Source: Eledone cirrhosa
Lineage: Eukaryota > Mollusca > Cephalopoda > Octopoda > Eledonidae
Direction: 5' to 3'
Length of the DNA stretch: 64,000 nt
Assembly: GCA_964016885.1 (NCBI GenBank)
Contig: OZ024741.1
Span: forward strand, 27,779,956 to 27,843,955
The notes beneath the pieces are model-generated. The model searched no databases and had not been told where the DNA came from. It saw only the letters and a program-made list of their open reading frames with translations. Made by a program: the position numbers and the translations under genes. This document shows, in pieces, positions 13,737-25,700 of this stretch; the stretch's first letter is position 1, and every line of letters starts with the position of its first letter.

Positions 13737-16700
13737 GTGTATATATATATGTATATGTGTATATATATATGTATATGTGTATATATATTTATATGTATAT
13801 GTGTATGTATATGTATATATATATGTATATGTGTATATATATATATCATCATCATCACTGTTTTACGTCCATTCTTCCACGCTAGCATGGGTTATACGGG
13901 AACTGATATCATCATCATCATCATCATTTTACATCCGCTTTTCCCTGCTTGCAAGGGTGGAACGGGTCTTATTCAGCACAGCATCTCTCCACTTGTCACG
14001 GTCCTTCGTCATCTCAACCGTGGTCTACCTCTACCACGTCTTCCTTCAACTGGCACTTCTTCACCCATCGGTCATCCTCCATGCGCATCACATGTCCATA
14101 CCACCTCAGTCTCCTCTCTCGCACACTACATTCTATCCCTCTCAGACACAGTTTCTCTCTCAACACATTCATGCTGGGTTGTTCATGCACATTGACATTG
14201 CACATCCAACGGAGCATGCTTACCTCATTATATATATATACACACACACACACACAAATCTGGAGTAATGTGCAGGGCAATACTAATGGTTTATAATTTA
14301 GGCACAAAGTCAGCAATTTTGGTAGACAGAGGGGAGGGGGAAATCGATTAAATTGACTCCAATATTTAATTGGTATTTAGATTGACTCTGGAAGGATAAA
14401 GGTAAAGCTAACCTCGGTGGGATTTAAAATCAGAATGTAAGGAGCTGGATCAAACACCACAAGGCATTTTCTCCGATGTTTTACAACATCGGTCATATAA
14501 CATCTCAAAAAAAGGGGAAAAATTAAATAAATATAAAAGAAAACAGCCAACTTCTTTGGTTTGTGGATGACACAGTTTATAAATGTTGATCAATAAGTTA
14601 ATAGTTCAAATTTTAAATATAATATGGTTTACATGGTTACTGAACCACCCGACTATTGTGTAAGGGAAACCAACTGGTACACACAGATATACACACATAT
14701 ATATATCCATTATTATTATTTCCATACAATAAAGTACCAGTAATGCACTGGTTAATTGCTGGTCTTGTGCCTAAAGTAGAAACAATTATTATTTCCATAC
14801 AATGAATGAGGAATGGAAAATGTTTTAAGATGAGGTGATGTCTGCTGTGTTGAATAAATAAGTATAGAACTAGTAATGGAAAATAACCATGTAATAAATA
14901 TGTGCTGAGTAGCAAAGATGAAAGGAGACACCTTTCATTGTTGTTGTTTAGCCCAAAGTCAGCCATGATTGAACAGATCTATGATCAAAGGTACTTTAGC
15001 TATGACCAGACTCTTGTCGATGGAAGTGGGGAGGTCAGCAGCTAATAACTAATACGTTCTTTCCTTGTTTAACCCTTTTGATACAAGTAATGCTTTTATT
15101 ATATTAAATTGCTTAATTTAAAGTATTCATATTTAATTTAAAACCTTCCATCAGAATTTTATGTAAGAACATTTTGTTAAGTAATATTCCAAACATCAGC
15201 ATAATGAAAAAATTAAGCTATATTACTAAATTCCTTCAAATTTTTCATTTAGAAAAAGAAAATTGAAACAATAAATTGAAAAAAGGGACTATGAATTTCG
15301 TTAGAAATATAGTAACAAAAGGTTAAAATGGCAGGGTGTGATTTGTGACAAATTTGACTGCTATTTCTAACAGTTCATAATGACCACACAGATGCTCCCC
15401 TAGTTAGCATGTCACTATATAAAAAATTTCCATGAATAAAGAGAGTGGTTGTTTTTGTTGTTGCTTAACATCAGTTCAGCAGACATATGATAAAATGGTA
15501 GAGCAACACACAAAATGTTATGTGATATTTGTTCTAGCTCTTTACATTTCAAATTCAAATTTCACCAAGGTCAACTTTGCCTTTCCTCCTCCTGGGGTCA
15601 ATAAAATATAGTAGCAGTCATGTAGCAGGGTCAATTTATTTGAATTTCCTGCACATAGAAAGATTGTTAGCTTTGTGCCTAAATTAGAAACCATTATTAT
15701 TATTATCATTATTATTTCCTTTATTTATAGGGCGGTGGATTGGCAGTATCGGTAGAGCGTCAGACACTATGCTTTGCAGCATAGAGTTATGGCTCTTTAC
15801 ATTCTGAGTTCAAATCCCGCCGAGGTTAACTTTGCCTTTCATCCTTACGGGTTCGATAAAATAAAGTACCAGTAATGTACTGGGGTAATTGCTGGCAAAA
15901 GTAAAAACAATTATTATTTCTATTGTACATCATTACTGTTTTACCAAACACAGCTTTCTGAGCCTTAGGTATGAGCAGTGTAGTTTTTGCTGATGTTTCT
16001 ATTATATTGATAGTACTTTTCGTAATATGTATGCAGTGCTTTGTAGTGCTATCTTTTGTATACTGTATATATTTGTAAGTTCTGGGGTTTGGGCTATCAG
16101 TAGAGGGTTGGATGCCATGCTTTCTAGCATAGTTACGTCCCTTTACGGTCTGAGTTCAAATCCCGCCGAGGTTAACTTTGCCTTTCATCCGTACGGGGTC
16201 AATAAAATAGAGTACCAGTAATACACTGGAGTCGATTTAATCGACATTTCCCTCTCCCCAAATTGCTGGCCTTGTGACTATATAAGAAACCATTATTATT
16301 ATTATTATTATTATCATTATTATTATTATTATTATTGCTCTTATTATTATTATAAATCCTGCCGAGGTTAGCTTTGCTTTTCATCTTTACGAGGTTGATA
16401 AAATAAAACCCCAGTAATGCACTGGGGTCAACTTTCCTCTCTCCCAAAATTTCTGGCCTTGTGCCTATAGTAGAAATGATTATTATTATTTGAAACGGCG
16501 GTGAATTGGCAGATCCAGTAGAGCGTTTGACATCATGCTTCGCGAGATAGAGTTACGTCCCTTTGCATCCTGAGTTCAAATCCCGCCAAGGTTTGCTTTG
16601 CCTTTCATCCTTACGGGGGTCGATAAAATAAAGTACCAGTCACGCACTGGAGTCGATTTAATCGACTTTCCCCTCCCCCAAATCAGAAACCACTATTTCT

Positions 16701-19700
16701 TGAAACTTCCTTTGAATTCTGCTTCTTTCCAAAATCATGCCGAGTGTCAACCTGACACCTGAGGCAAAATTTGATAATACACACATTTTGCAATCAATTG
16801 TCATACAAATGATGTCACAAGCAGTAAATGGGGGCAGGGGGGGTTGATTGTAAATGGTGGAGGGGTGTAGGAAAAATGATGATGATAATGATCTTTCTTG
16901 TATGTGAAAGGATATCAAAGCTGTTATGCAGCCAATGGCAGCTCCAATGAGAAAGGCCCCTAGAAAGACTCCGACAAAGTTACCAAGAGAACTAAAGAAT
17001 GCATTAGCTTGGTTCTCTCCTCCTGCAGCATGGGCGTACTGTTCAACAGCTCTGCAACAGAAGACATTGAAAAAATGTAGTTTCATCAACCATAATAAGA
17101 CACCATTTATGTACATCTGTCTGTAACACTTTAAAATTTATACACACACACATATACGTATATACACAATGAGTTTCCTATCTTAGACATGTTGCTACAA
17201 TAAGAAGTTAATTTTCCAATCACAAGGTTCTGGGTTCTAACCCTACATTTGTCCCTGTAAGTAGATATTCTCTAAAGCTACACACTACATTTAACCAACT
17301 ATGTCATCTGTACATATATATATATCCCCCCTCCATACACATGCACACATGTATTTATATATATTATATATTATATATTATATATTATATATATATTCAT
17401 TTATCATTTTTCATTTCATTTTACGTCCGCTTTTCCCTGCTTGCAAGGGTGGGATGGGAACTGATTCTGGCATGATTTCTACAGCTGGATGCCCTTCCTA
17501 ACACCAACCTCATTTACAGTGAGTGCTCGGTGCTTTTTTTTTTTTGCCGTGGCACCTCCACGACCACTTTGTAGTGGAATGATAGGGACCCCAGTCCCTA
17601 TCATCTCATTTCTACAGCTGAGTCAACTGGAGCAATGTGAAATAAAGTCTCTTGCTCAAGGAAACAACACATCATCCGGTCTGAGAATTGAACTCACAAC
17701 CTTTCGATTGCAAAGCCAATGCTCTAACCACTAAGCCATGTGCCTCCATTATATATATATATATATCCTCCCTCCATACACACGCACACATGTATTTCAT
17801 GACTCGTACACTGTTCATTTTTCTGACATTTGTACATTATTCTATGTACTATACATACACCTTTGATGAGTTGTAGTGCACCTGAGCACGGCACATGGCT
17901 TAGTGGTTAGAGAATTGGGCTTGCAATCGAAAGGTTGTGAGTTCAATTCTCGGACCGGGTGATGTGTTGTTTCCTTGAGCAAGACACTTTATTTCACATT
18001 GCTCCAGTTTACTCAGCTGTAGAAATGAGATGATAGGGACTGGGGTCCCTATCATTCCACTGCAAAGTGGTCGTATAGGCGGCACGGCAAAAAAGCACCC
18101 AGCACTCACTGTAAATGAGGTTGGTGTTAGGAAGGGCATCCAGCTGTAGAAATCAAGCCAGAATCAGTTCCCCGTCTAACCCATGCTAGTGTGGAAGAAC
18201 GGACGTAAAACGGTGATGATGATGATGATGATGATGATGATGTACAGCCTATATATATGTACAGCATATATATATATATATATGTATGTACAGCATATAT
18301 ATATATATACAGCCTATATATATATGTGTGTGTACAGCACACACATATATATATATATATATATATGTGCAGCCTATGTACAGTATATATGTATGTACAG
18401 CATATATATATGTACATGTTAGGTGCCAGATGTTTGTGGAATATTCAACCAAATACATGTTAATTCAGCAGTTTGACATTCAGATGATTGGACAACTGAA
18501 CGTTGATGGAAACTAATAAAGGATCTGACATTTTTAGTATTTTACATAGATTTATAGATTTTCTTATGTTTTAACCCTTTAGTTTCCAACCTAACCAAAG
18601 CCAGCTCTGGTTCTATGAAATAAAATCACCCATTTTAAAGGTTTCCAATATAAATTAAAATCTTCCAACATAATTTTATATAAGAACCTTACTTTAAGTT
18701 ACTATCTAAACTATAATAAAGTAAGGAGCGCGGGACTGCGTACTGTTTATAATTTTTTATCCCATTAGTAAAATAAGTTGGATTACTTTGAATAAATAAT
18801 GAATGAATATTACATAATTTATCTACTAAATTTCGTGGCTGTTGATTAAATATATTTTGTTTATTTAAAGATTCACTTCTTTAAAATTTCTGAAATGTCA
18901 ACACTTCCAGTTGGCCATCGCTTAAATAAATATTCATATATTTCTGTCACTAATTTTCTCCTAATGCAGTTTATATATAATATCATCTTTTTTAATGTAT
19001 CATGGATTACGTTACTGATTAAATAAGACAGTGTAACGCAGTCTTCGTTCAATTTCTATGTATTATATATTGTCAATTACGATTTTATTTGATGTATCAT
19101 ATCTACATGTATATATACCTGCGTATAATATCAATATACACACTACACATGCTAGCAGAAAACCACCCGAGTGGTGTTTTTTCTGCTAGTCTTGATAATG
19201 AAATAAAAAATAATTTTAGTAAATCCCTCAAAATTCTTCATTAATTAATTATAATAGAGTGTATTTCATTAGAAATGCAGCCATGAAAGGGTATAAACAT
19301 CAAACACACTATCATAGTGGGGGCTGCAACTCCTGAGGGAGCCGTAAGGGGGCCATATTGTCATACAATATTTTTAAACATTTTTTTAGACCTGACAGAG
19401 CCCATCTCTCCAGGTCTACCCTAGTAATAAGCAATAAAACTAACGTACACAAGATTAAAGCAAGAATCAAATACAAGCTCCAACAAACACTAAAACAACA
19501 ACACATGCATCTTCAGGCCAATTCCTCTGCACAGGTGGAGGCTAGCCTTGTGATCTTCCAGGACAATCTTCTCTATTTGGGCCCTCTCCTCCCCACCATC
19601 CCCCTCACCAATCCCCACCATCCCCACCATCATCCCCTCACCAATTCCCACCATCACTCCCTCACCAATCCCCACCATCCCCCTCACCAATCCGCACCAT

Positions 19701-22700
19701 CATCCACTCAGCAATCCCCAGGTTTTCATTTCCTCCTCCATCATCTTTAGTAATTTCTTTCTTGGTCTTCCCCTTCCACTGCTTCCTTCCACATTCATTT
19801 CTATCCCTCTCCTCACTCAGTCACTTTCATCTTTCCTCAACACACGACCCAGCCATCTCATTACATTTCTCTTTACAACATCCATCACTGGCTCTATTCT
19901 TATTATCTACAAGTCATTGTTTGTCTTCCTTTCTCAGAGTGATACTCTGCTCATCTACTGAACCAATCTCATTTCCAACAAACACTGATCAAAACTAATC
20001 AAAACACACAAATGGGTGTGTATCATCATGATTATTTTTACAACCACTTTTCCATGCTAGCATGGGTTGGATGAGATGTTTTGACATGTTTCATAACCAG
20101 ATGTTCTTCTTCACACCAACCTTTTAGTCACTTCTGTATCAATGAAATCCTTAAATAAAATATGAAAAAAAAATGAACGCAATGTAACTACAAAACACAT
20201 AGACAGACAGACAGGCAGGCAGGCAAAATAAGAGACAGACTAATTGAGCCAAACAAAATGAGTTTCAGGCAGTACGTACCGAGACAACACTATAGCTACT
20301 GCATCATTGAGCACACTTTCACCAAAGACAAGGGCATACAAATCAACATCGACATTGAGATCATGGAAAATAGCCAGAATTGTAACTGAAATGAAACAAC
20401 ACATTATTATTAACATTATTATCATCATTATTATTATTATTATTTTAACATTAAGGCAACATTGACAGACTGCTGAGGGTCAGAGGTGTGTTTTCACTGC
20501 TCAGCTCAGGCAACATTGACAGACTGCTGAGGGTCAGAGGTGTGTTTTCACTGCTCAGCTCAGGTAACATTGACAGACTGCTGAGGGTCAGAGGTGTGTT
20601 TTCACTGCTCAGCTCAGGTAACATTGACAGACTGCTGAGGGTCAGAGGTGTGTTTTCACTGCTCAGCTCAGGTAACATTGACAGAACTGCTGAGGGTCAG
20701 AGGTGTGTTTTCACTGCTCAGCTTAGGTAACATTGACAGACTGCTGAGGGTCAGAGGTGTGTTTTCACTGCTCAGCTCAGGTAACATTGACAGAACTGCT
20801 GAGGGTCAGAGGTGTGTTTTCACTGCTCAGCTCAGATAACATTGACAGACTGCTGAGGGTTAGAGGTGTGTTTTCACTGCTCAGCTCAGGTAACACTGAC
20901 AGACTGCTGAGGGTCAGAGGTGTGTTTTCACATATATATATGTTGATATACTATCATGTGTGTGTGTGTGTTGATATGCTGATGATCTAACACTCACACA
21001 GTGAATCTATGCCAGAATTAGAAAAAAAATTCCAGACCTGGAAGCATAACTTGGAATCAAAAGGTCTTAAAATTAACTTGGCAAAGATTAAACTCCTAGT
21101 AAGAGATAGGGAAAACAAACCCCTGATCCCTTCAAGGAAATAGCCTTGTTTAGTGTATGGAAAAGAAGTAGATACAAATTACATCCTATGTCACAAATGC
21201 AAAGTATGGGTACACAAGAGATATAGTGGGATCTCAAGCAGGCTAGCAAAGAATGTATGTTTTACATGTGGTTTATGCACAGGAGCAGTAAGTTTTCACA
21301 GGACACAAGCTCTTTAAATGCTCAGAGGGCATTTAGAAATAGTTGATAGCTTCTGTTACCTGCATGACTAAATTAGCAGTGGAGGTGGATGTTCTGAAAG
21401 TACAGCAGCTAGAGAGAGAATAGGATGGAAATCGTTCAGGGACCTATTATTGCTGCTAGCTACAAAAGCTTTTTCTTTCAAAATAAAGGGCAAATTGTAT
21501 CCTGCGTACCTACGAACAGCAATGCTGCATGGTGGTGCTGTGTGCAAAAGACCTATAAAGATTGGAAAGAAATGAAGCTTGCAAGCTTCGTTGGCTATGC
21601 AATAGTAACATATATGAATGGTGAGGCATAAATGTACTGAAAGAAAGTGGGCATAAAAGGGGTCATATGCTGTGTGCAGGAGAGTAGACTGTAGTGGTAG
21701 GAACATGTGATGTGTATAGTGAATGACAGCTGTATAAAATGATGCAGGGTACTCAAAGTTGAAGAAAACTATGTAAGAGGAAGACCTAGGAATGCATGGG
21801 ATGAAGTGATAAAAGCTAACCTTGCACAATTAAAGCTCTCAAAGGAGATGACAAAGGATCAAGATCCTGGTGATATGCAGTACTGCAGAAGAACCACCTT
21901 CCCATGTGTACAGGCTGAAGCAAACATCTAGAGGATACTAGGATAAAGATTCCATAACTGCTTGTGGAGTCATAGAGGCACCATCAAACGGCACGTCTGG
22001 GGCACTTTTTAAACCTGGCGGCACCCAACTCTGTCCAGGTCCGAACATAGACGATTTTTTTCTATAGGAAGAATCGACCCCAGTACTAGACTGGTACCTT
22101 TTTTATCAACCTCGAAAGGATGAAAGGCAAAGTTGACCCCAGCGGGATTTGAATTCAGAGCGCACATGAGGTGGGACGAATACCATAAAGCATTCTATCT
22201 GACGACTTAACGACTAGTCTGCACCAAATCTCCTCTCACCTGTTGATACACCTGTCACATCTTAACACTCCCCACTCTTCATCATCTAAGTACCCCACAT
22301 TATATCTACCTCTCCAATCCCTGTTCTGCATACACACAGCACACATGATACACCTCTCCTGTCCAACCCATGCATACAAGCATGGAAAGCTAGACACACT
22401 CTCCAACATTGCTGTTATGATGGCAAAAACCACAGTCTACTCACTAAGGTGACACAACAAAGAGCACCCAGTCTACCCTGTAGGGTGGTTGTGTTGGTAA
22501 CAAGACAAAAAGCACCCAGTCCATTGTGTAAAGTGGTTGTGCTTGTGACAGGATGAAAAAGTACCCAGTCCAACCTGTTAGCTGGTTGTTTTGGTGCCAT
22601 GATAAAAAGCACCAAGTCCACATTGTAATGTGGGCTGCATTAGGAAAGGCATTCAGCTATAGAAACACAGCCAGAAACAGTTCTGTATGAGTAAGACACA

Positions 22701-25700
22701 GACACCTAATCTGACTTGTCTCACAACAGGACAACCTGTCTAACCCATGCTAATGTGGAAAATGGATGTAAAATAATGATATATCAACATCATCATCATC
22801 GTTTTTATATCCATTTTCCACGCTTGCATGGGTTGGACAGGTCTTTTTCAGCACAGCATTTCTCCACTCACCACGTTCCTTGTCATCTCTTCTGTGAGTT
22901 TCAGCGACTTGAGGTCAGCTCTTACCACCTCTGCCCAGGTCTTTCTTGGTCTACCTCTACTGCAGCTTCCATCCACCGGCACCTCTTCACCCAGCAATCA
23001 TCATCCATTGCATCACATGTCCATACCAACACAGTCTTCACACCACCTCAGATTCCTCGTAAACCCAATTTTACCCTCAGTTCATCCAAGCTCTGCCTTT
23101 CTCTCAATTACATTGCACATCCAAAGAAGCATGGTTGCTTCATTTCTCTCCATTTTATGCATGTCTTCTGCAGTCATTACCCATATTTCACTACTGTGCA
23201 GCATTGTACTTCACACACAGGCGTCACACAGTTGGCCTTTTGTATGTAGGGAGAAATCTTTCATTCTGTAAGTCTTTTACTGGTTTCAGGCATTGAACTG
23301 CAGCCATACATACACGATTACACACACATACACACACACACATGTTTTGTTATTCTTTCAGACAACACACTCACATACACACACACATGTATATAAATAT
23401 ATAAACCAATGTTTAGAACTGAGCAGTTTGGGAGAATTGCTATTGATTATTGGTAATCTGACTGTAAGAATACTTACCAGGATCTGTTGCCGATATAACA
23501 GCACCAAAAAAGAAGCAGTCGGTCAATTGAATTAGATGTGATATGTTCATTATTCTGGTCAAGCCATACATTATACCACTGCAAATGTAACGATTTCTTA
23601 TATTATTATTATTATTACAATGTACAAAGCCAAATTTTCAACTTGGAAGCACTGAGAACATATATATATATCTATATATATAAAACAGAGGATGTGTGTT
23701 TGTCTGTGTGTGTGTGGATGCTACATTATTCGAGGTAGGCGTCTACACCGCTCGCCCGATCTCACTCAAATTTGCATACATCACTCCTCATGACCCTTTA
23801 CATTGCTTAGGCTACTTTGTTTTTTGATAGGTCCCCCCCCAGGGGCCCGCAATCCACCTTTTTGTCTATTTTGGGTGAAATCGGGAGATGAGGTTGCATT
23901 TTATGCATGCGTGAAAAATTTTTCCTTTCGAGTTTTTTGACCCGGTTTTTTGCTAATATGGGTAGAAAAGAGTCTAAATTTTGTTGATGTGCTCGAATCA
24001 TTTCGAAATTCGGTCGAGAGTGAAGCTCGAGGTCGAATCTCCACTTCGTATATAGAGAGACAGGAATAACAGGTCTTATAGTAACATTACCTTCCCCTTC
24101 CCCCTTCTTTAGTGAGAGAGAGAGGAAGATAGAGAGAGAAGTTTTGGGTGTCACAGAAATATTACATTCCCCTCTCCACTTTGGTCTTTGAGACCGAGGG
24201 AACCACTGTTGCTATAGTTACAGCTTCACGTGACACAAACCAGTTCCTGCCAGTTCTGACCACCTGGCACCAGTTGAGTCAGTTTTTGCTTTCTTTCGGT
24301 CGAGAAGTGGACAAATTTTCGCCTTGAATCAAAAAAAAAAAATTCCTGGACGGCTGGAGGTGGCAGCTTTTATTCTGTTTTGGCAAGAGTGCTATCAAAA
24401 AATTCTGCAGACTCTTATTGTTGATTTGAGTGGCCTGCAAAGCTTTGGTTTTCAAATGCTACACTTGCTACTTGGTTAGGCTACTGTGTAGACGTGTGCT
24501 TCACTCTCACTGCATTACATTTTGTGACCTCGCTTTCAGACTTTGCCATTCCCAGTACGTTTTTTGTTTACTTTTTTCTTGCTTAAAATTGTAACAATTT
24601 GTCACTTTTTTTTACCTTCCCCAAAATACTGCTTATCACCTTCGCTTTTTTGCCTTTGCTCTAAACCTGCTTCCCCTTTACTGTTTACTGTACTATTGCA
24701 ACCATGCCACTGAAAAGAAAGAGTACCCTTAGCCGTAGGAAAACATCGTCTGTTGTTTCAAAAAAGAGGCGATTGAATGAGCAGTCTATGGATGCCGGAC
24801 TGCATTTTTGGCCACAAACCCCTGTTACTTCGCTTTCAAACTTAAGTACCCCTAGCACAGCCCAACGCCTCTCTATCTACGGTTACTGCTTCGAATCGTG
24901 CTATTCGTAATTGTCGGAATGCAATTGCAACAGCCGCCTCTAGGGCAGCAGAGAGTGACAGCCAAAGAGCTCTTCGTAGGGCTAGGAATGCTGCAACTAC
25001 TGCTGCTGCAAGGGCCTCCGAAACTAAACAGCAAACAGCCACCAGACAGTCAAAGAACGCTGCTTCAACCGCCGCCTCCTGTGCCGCAGAAACCGACCAG
25101 GAGACAGCCATCCGAAGGTCCAAGGACTCTGCCTCCAAGGCAGCTGCCAGAGCATCCCAGACCGAGATACAGACAGCCATCCGAAGGTCCAAGGACTCTG
25201 CCTCCACCGCAGCTGCCAGAGCATCCCAGACCGAGATACAGACAGCCATCCGAAGGTCCCATAACGCTGTATCCACCGCCACCTCCCGTGCCGCAGAACA
25301 TCAAACAGCCCGCCGTGCTCGGTTGGACACAAACAACGCACGAAGAACAACGAGTCCACATGAGTCATTTTGGCTTATGAAGGCTTTCAACTACGATCCA
25401 ACAGTAAAATACTCCGACCGTACGGACATTCAACTAGGCAGGATGGATGTCATATGCCAATTCTGTGGTGCAGAGAAGTGGCCCGGAGAACCACCTGGCC
25501 TGTACTGCTCTAATGGAAAGGTTTCACTTCCTCCTTTGGCGGCCCCTCCAGAACCTTTGCGAGAACTTCTTAGCGGAGAGACCTCTACGTCAACAGACTT
25601 CCTTGGCAACATAAGGAAATACAACTGCGCCTTCCAGATGACTTCGTTCGGGGCCAAAATTGTCCGAGAAAGCGGGTGGATGCCAACCTTTATCGTTCAG

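Larger units (their letters stand above)
12994..16915 (-). other. Intron 7, predicted U12-dependent AT-AC intron (3922 nt)
   Basis: Seen: donor ATATCCTTT at 16915-16907, branch-site match TTCCTTAAT at 13010-13002, and AC at 12995-12994, with the branch A about 9-10 nt from the end. The consensus of the minor spliceosome is RTATCCTTT and TTCCTTRAY. Flanking exons join in phase 0. The intron holds several SINEs, GA and TA arrays and a LINE 3' end. Confidence 0.93.

Noticed and set aside
13653..14268. Open frames rich in Tyr/Ile/Val
   Set aside because: Translations of TA/TATG microsatellite plus a reverse LINE end.
16658..16915. Extension of exon 7 past ITAL (reading ISFHIQERS)
   Set aside because: No family similarity beyond ITAL, and exon 8 resumes the alignment exactly; the bases form a U12 donor.
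17891..17965. tRNA gene (box A and box B present)
   Set aside because: Acceptor and anticodon stems do not pair and the sequence continues into a SINE body found elsewhere in the window.
20488..20990. Ser/Leu-rich repeat protein
   Set aside because: The 54-bp minisatellite unit is 18 codons, which keeps frames open by chance.
24898..25380. Separate Pro/Gln-rich protein upstream of the Helitron gene
   Set aside because: Wrong frame; the frame continuous with the Rep domain gives the usual Ala/Arg/Ser-rich N-terminal repeats.
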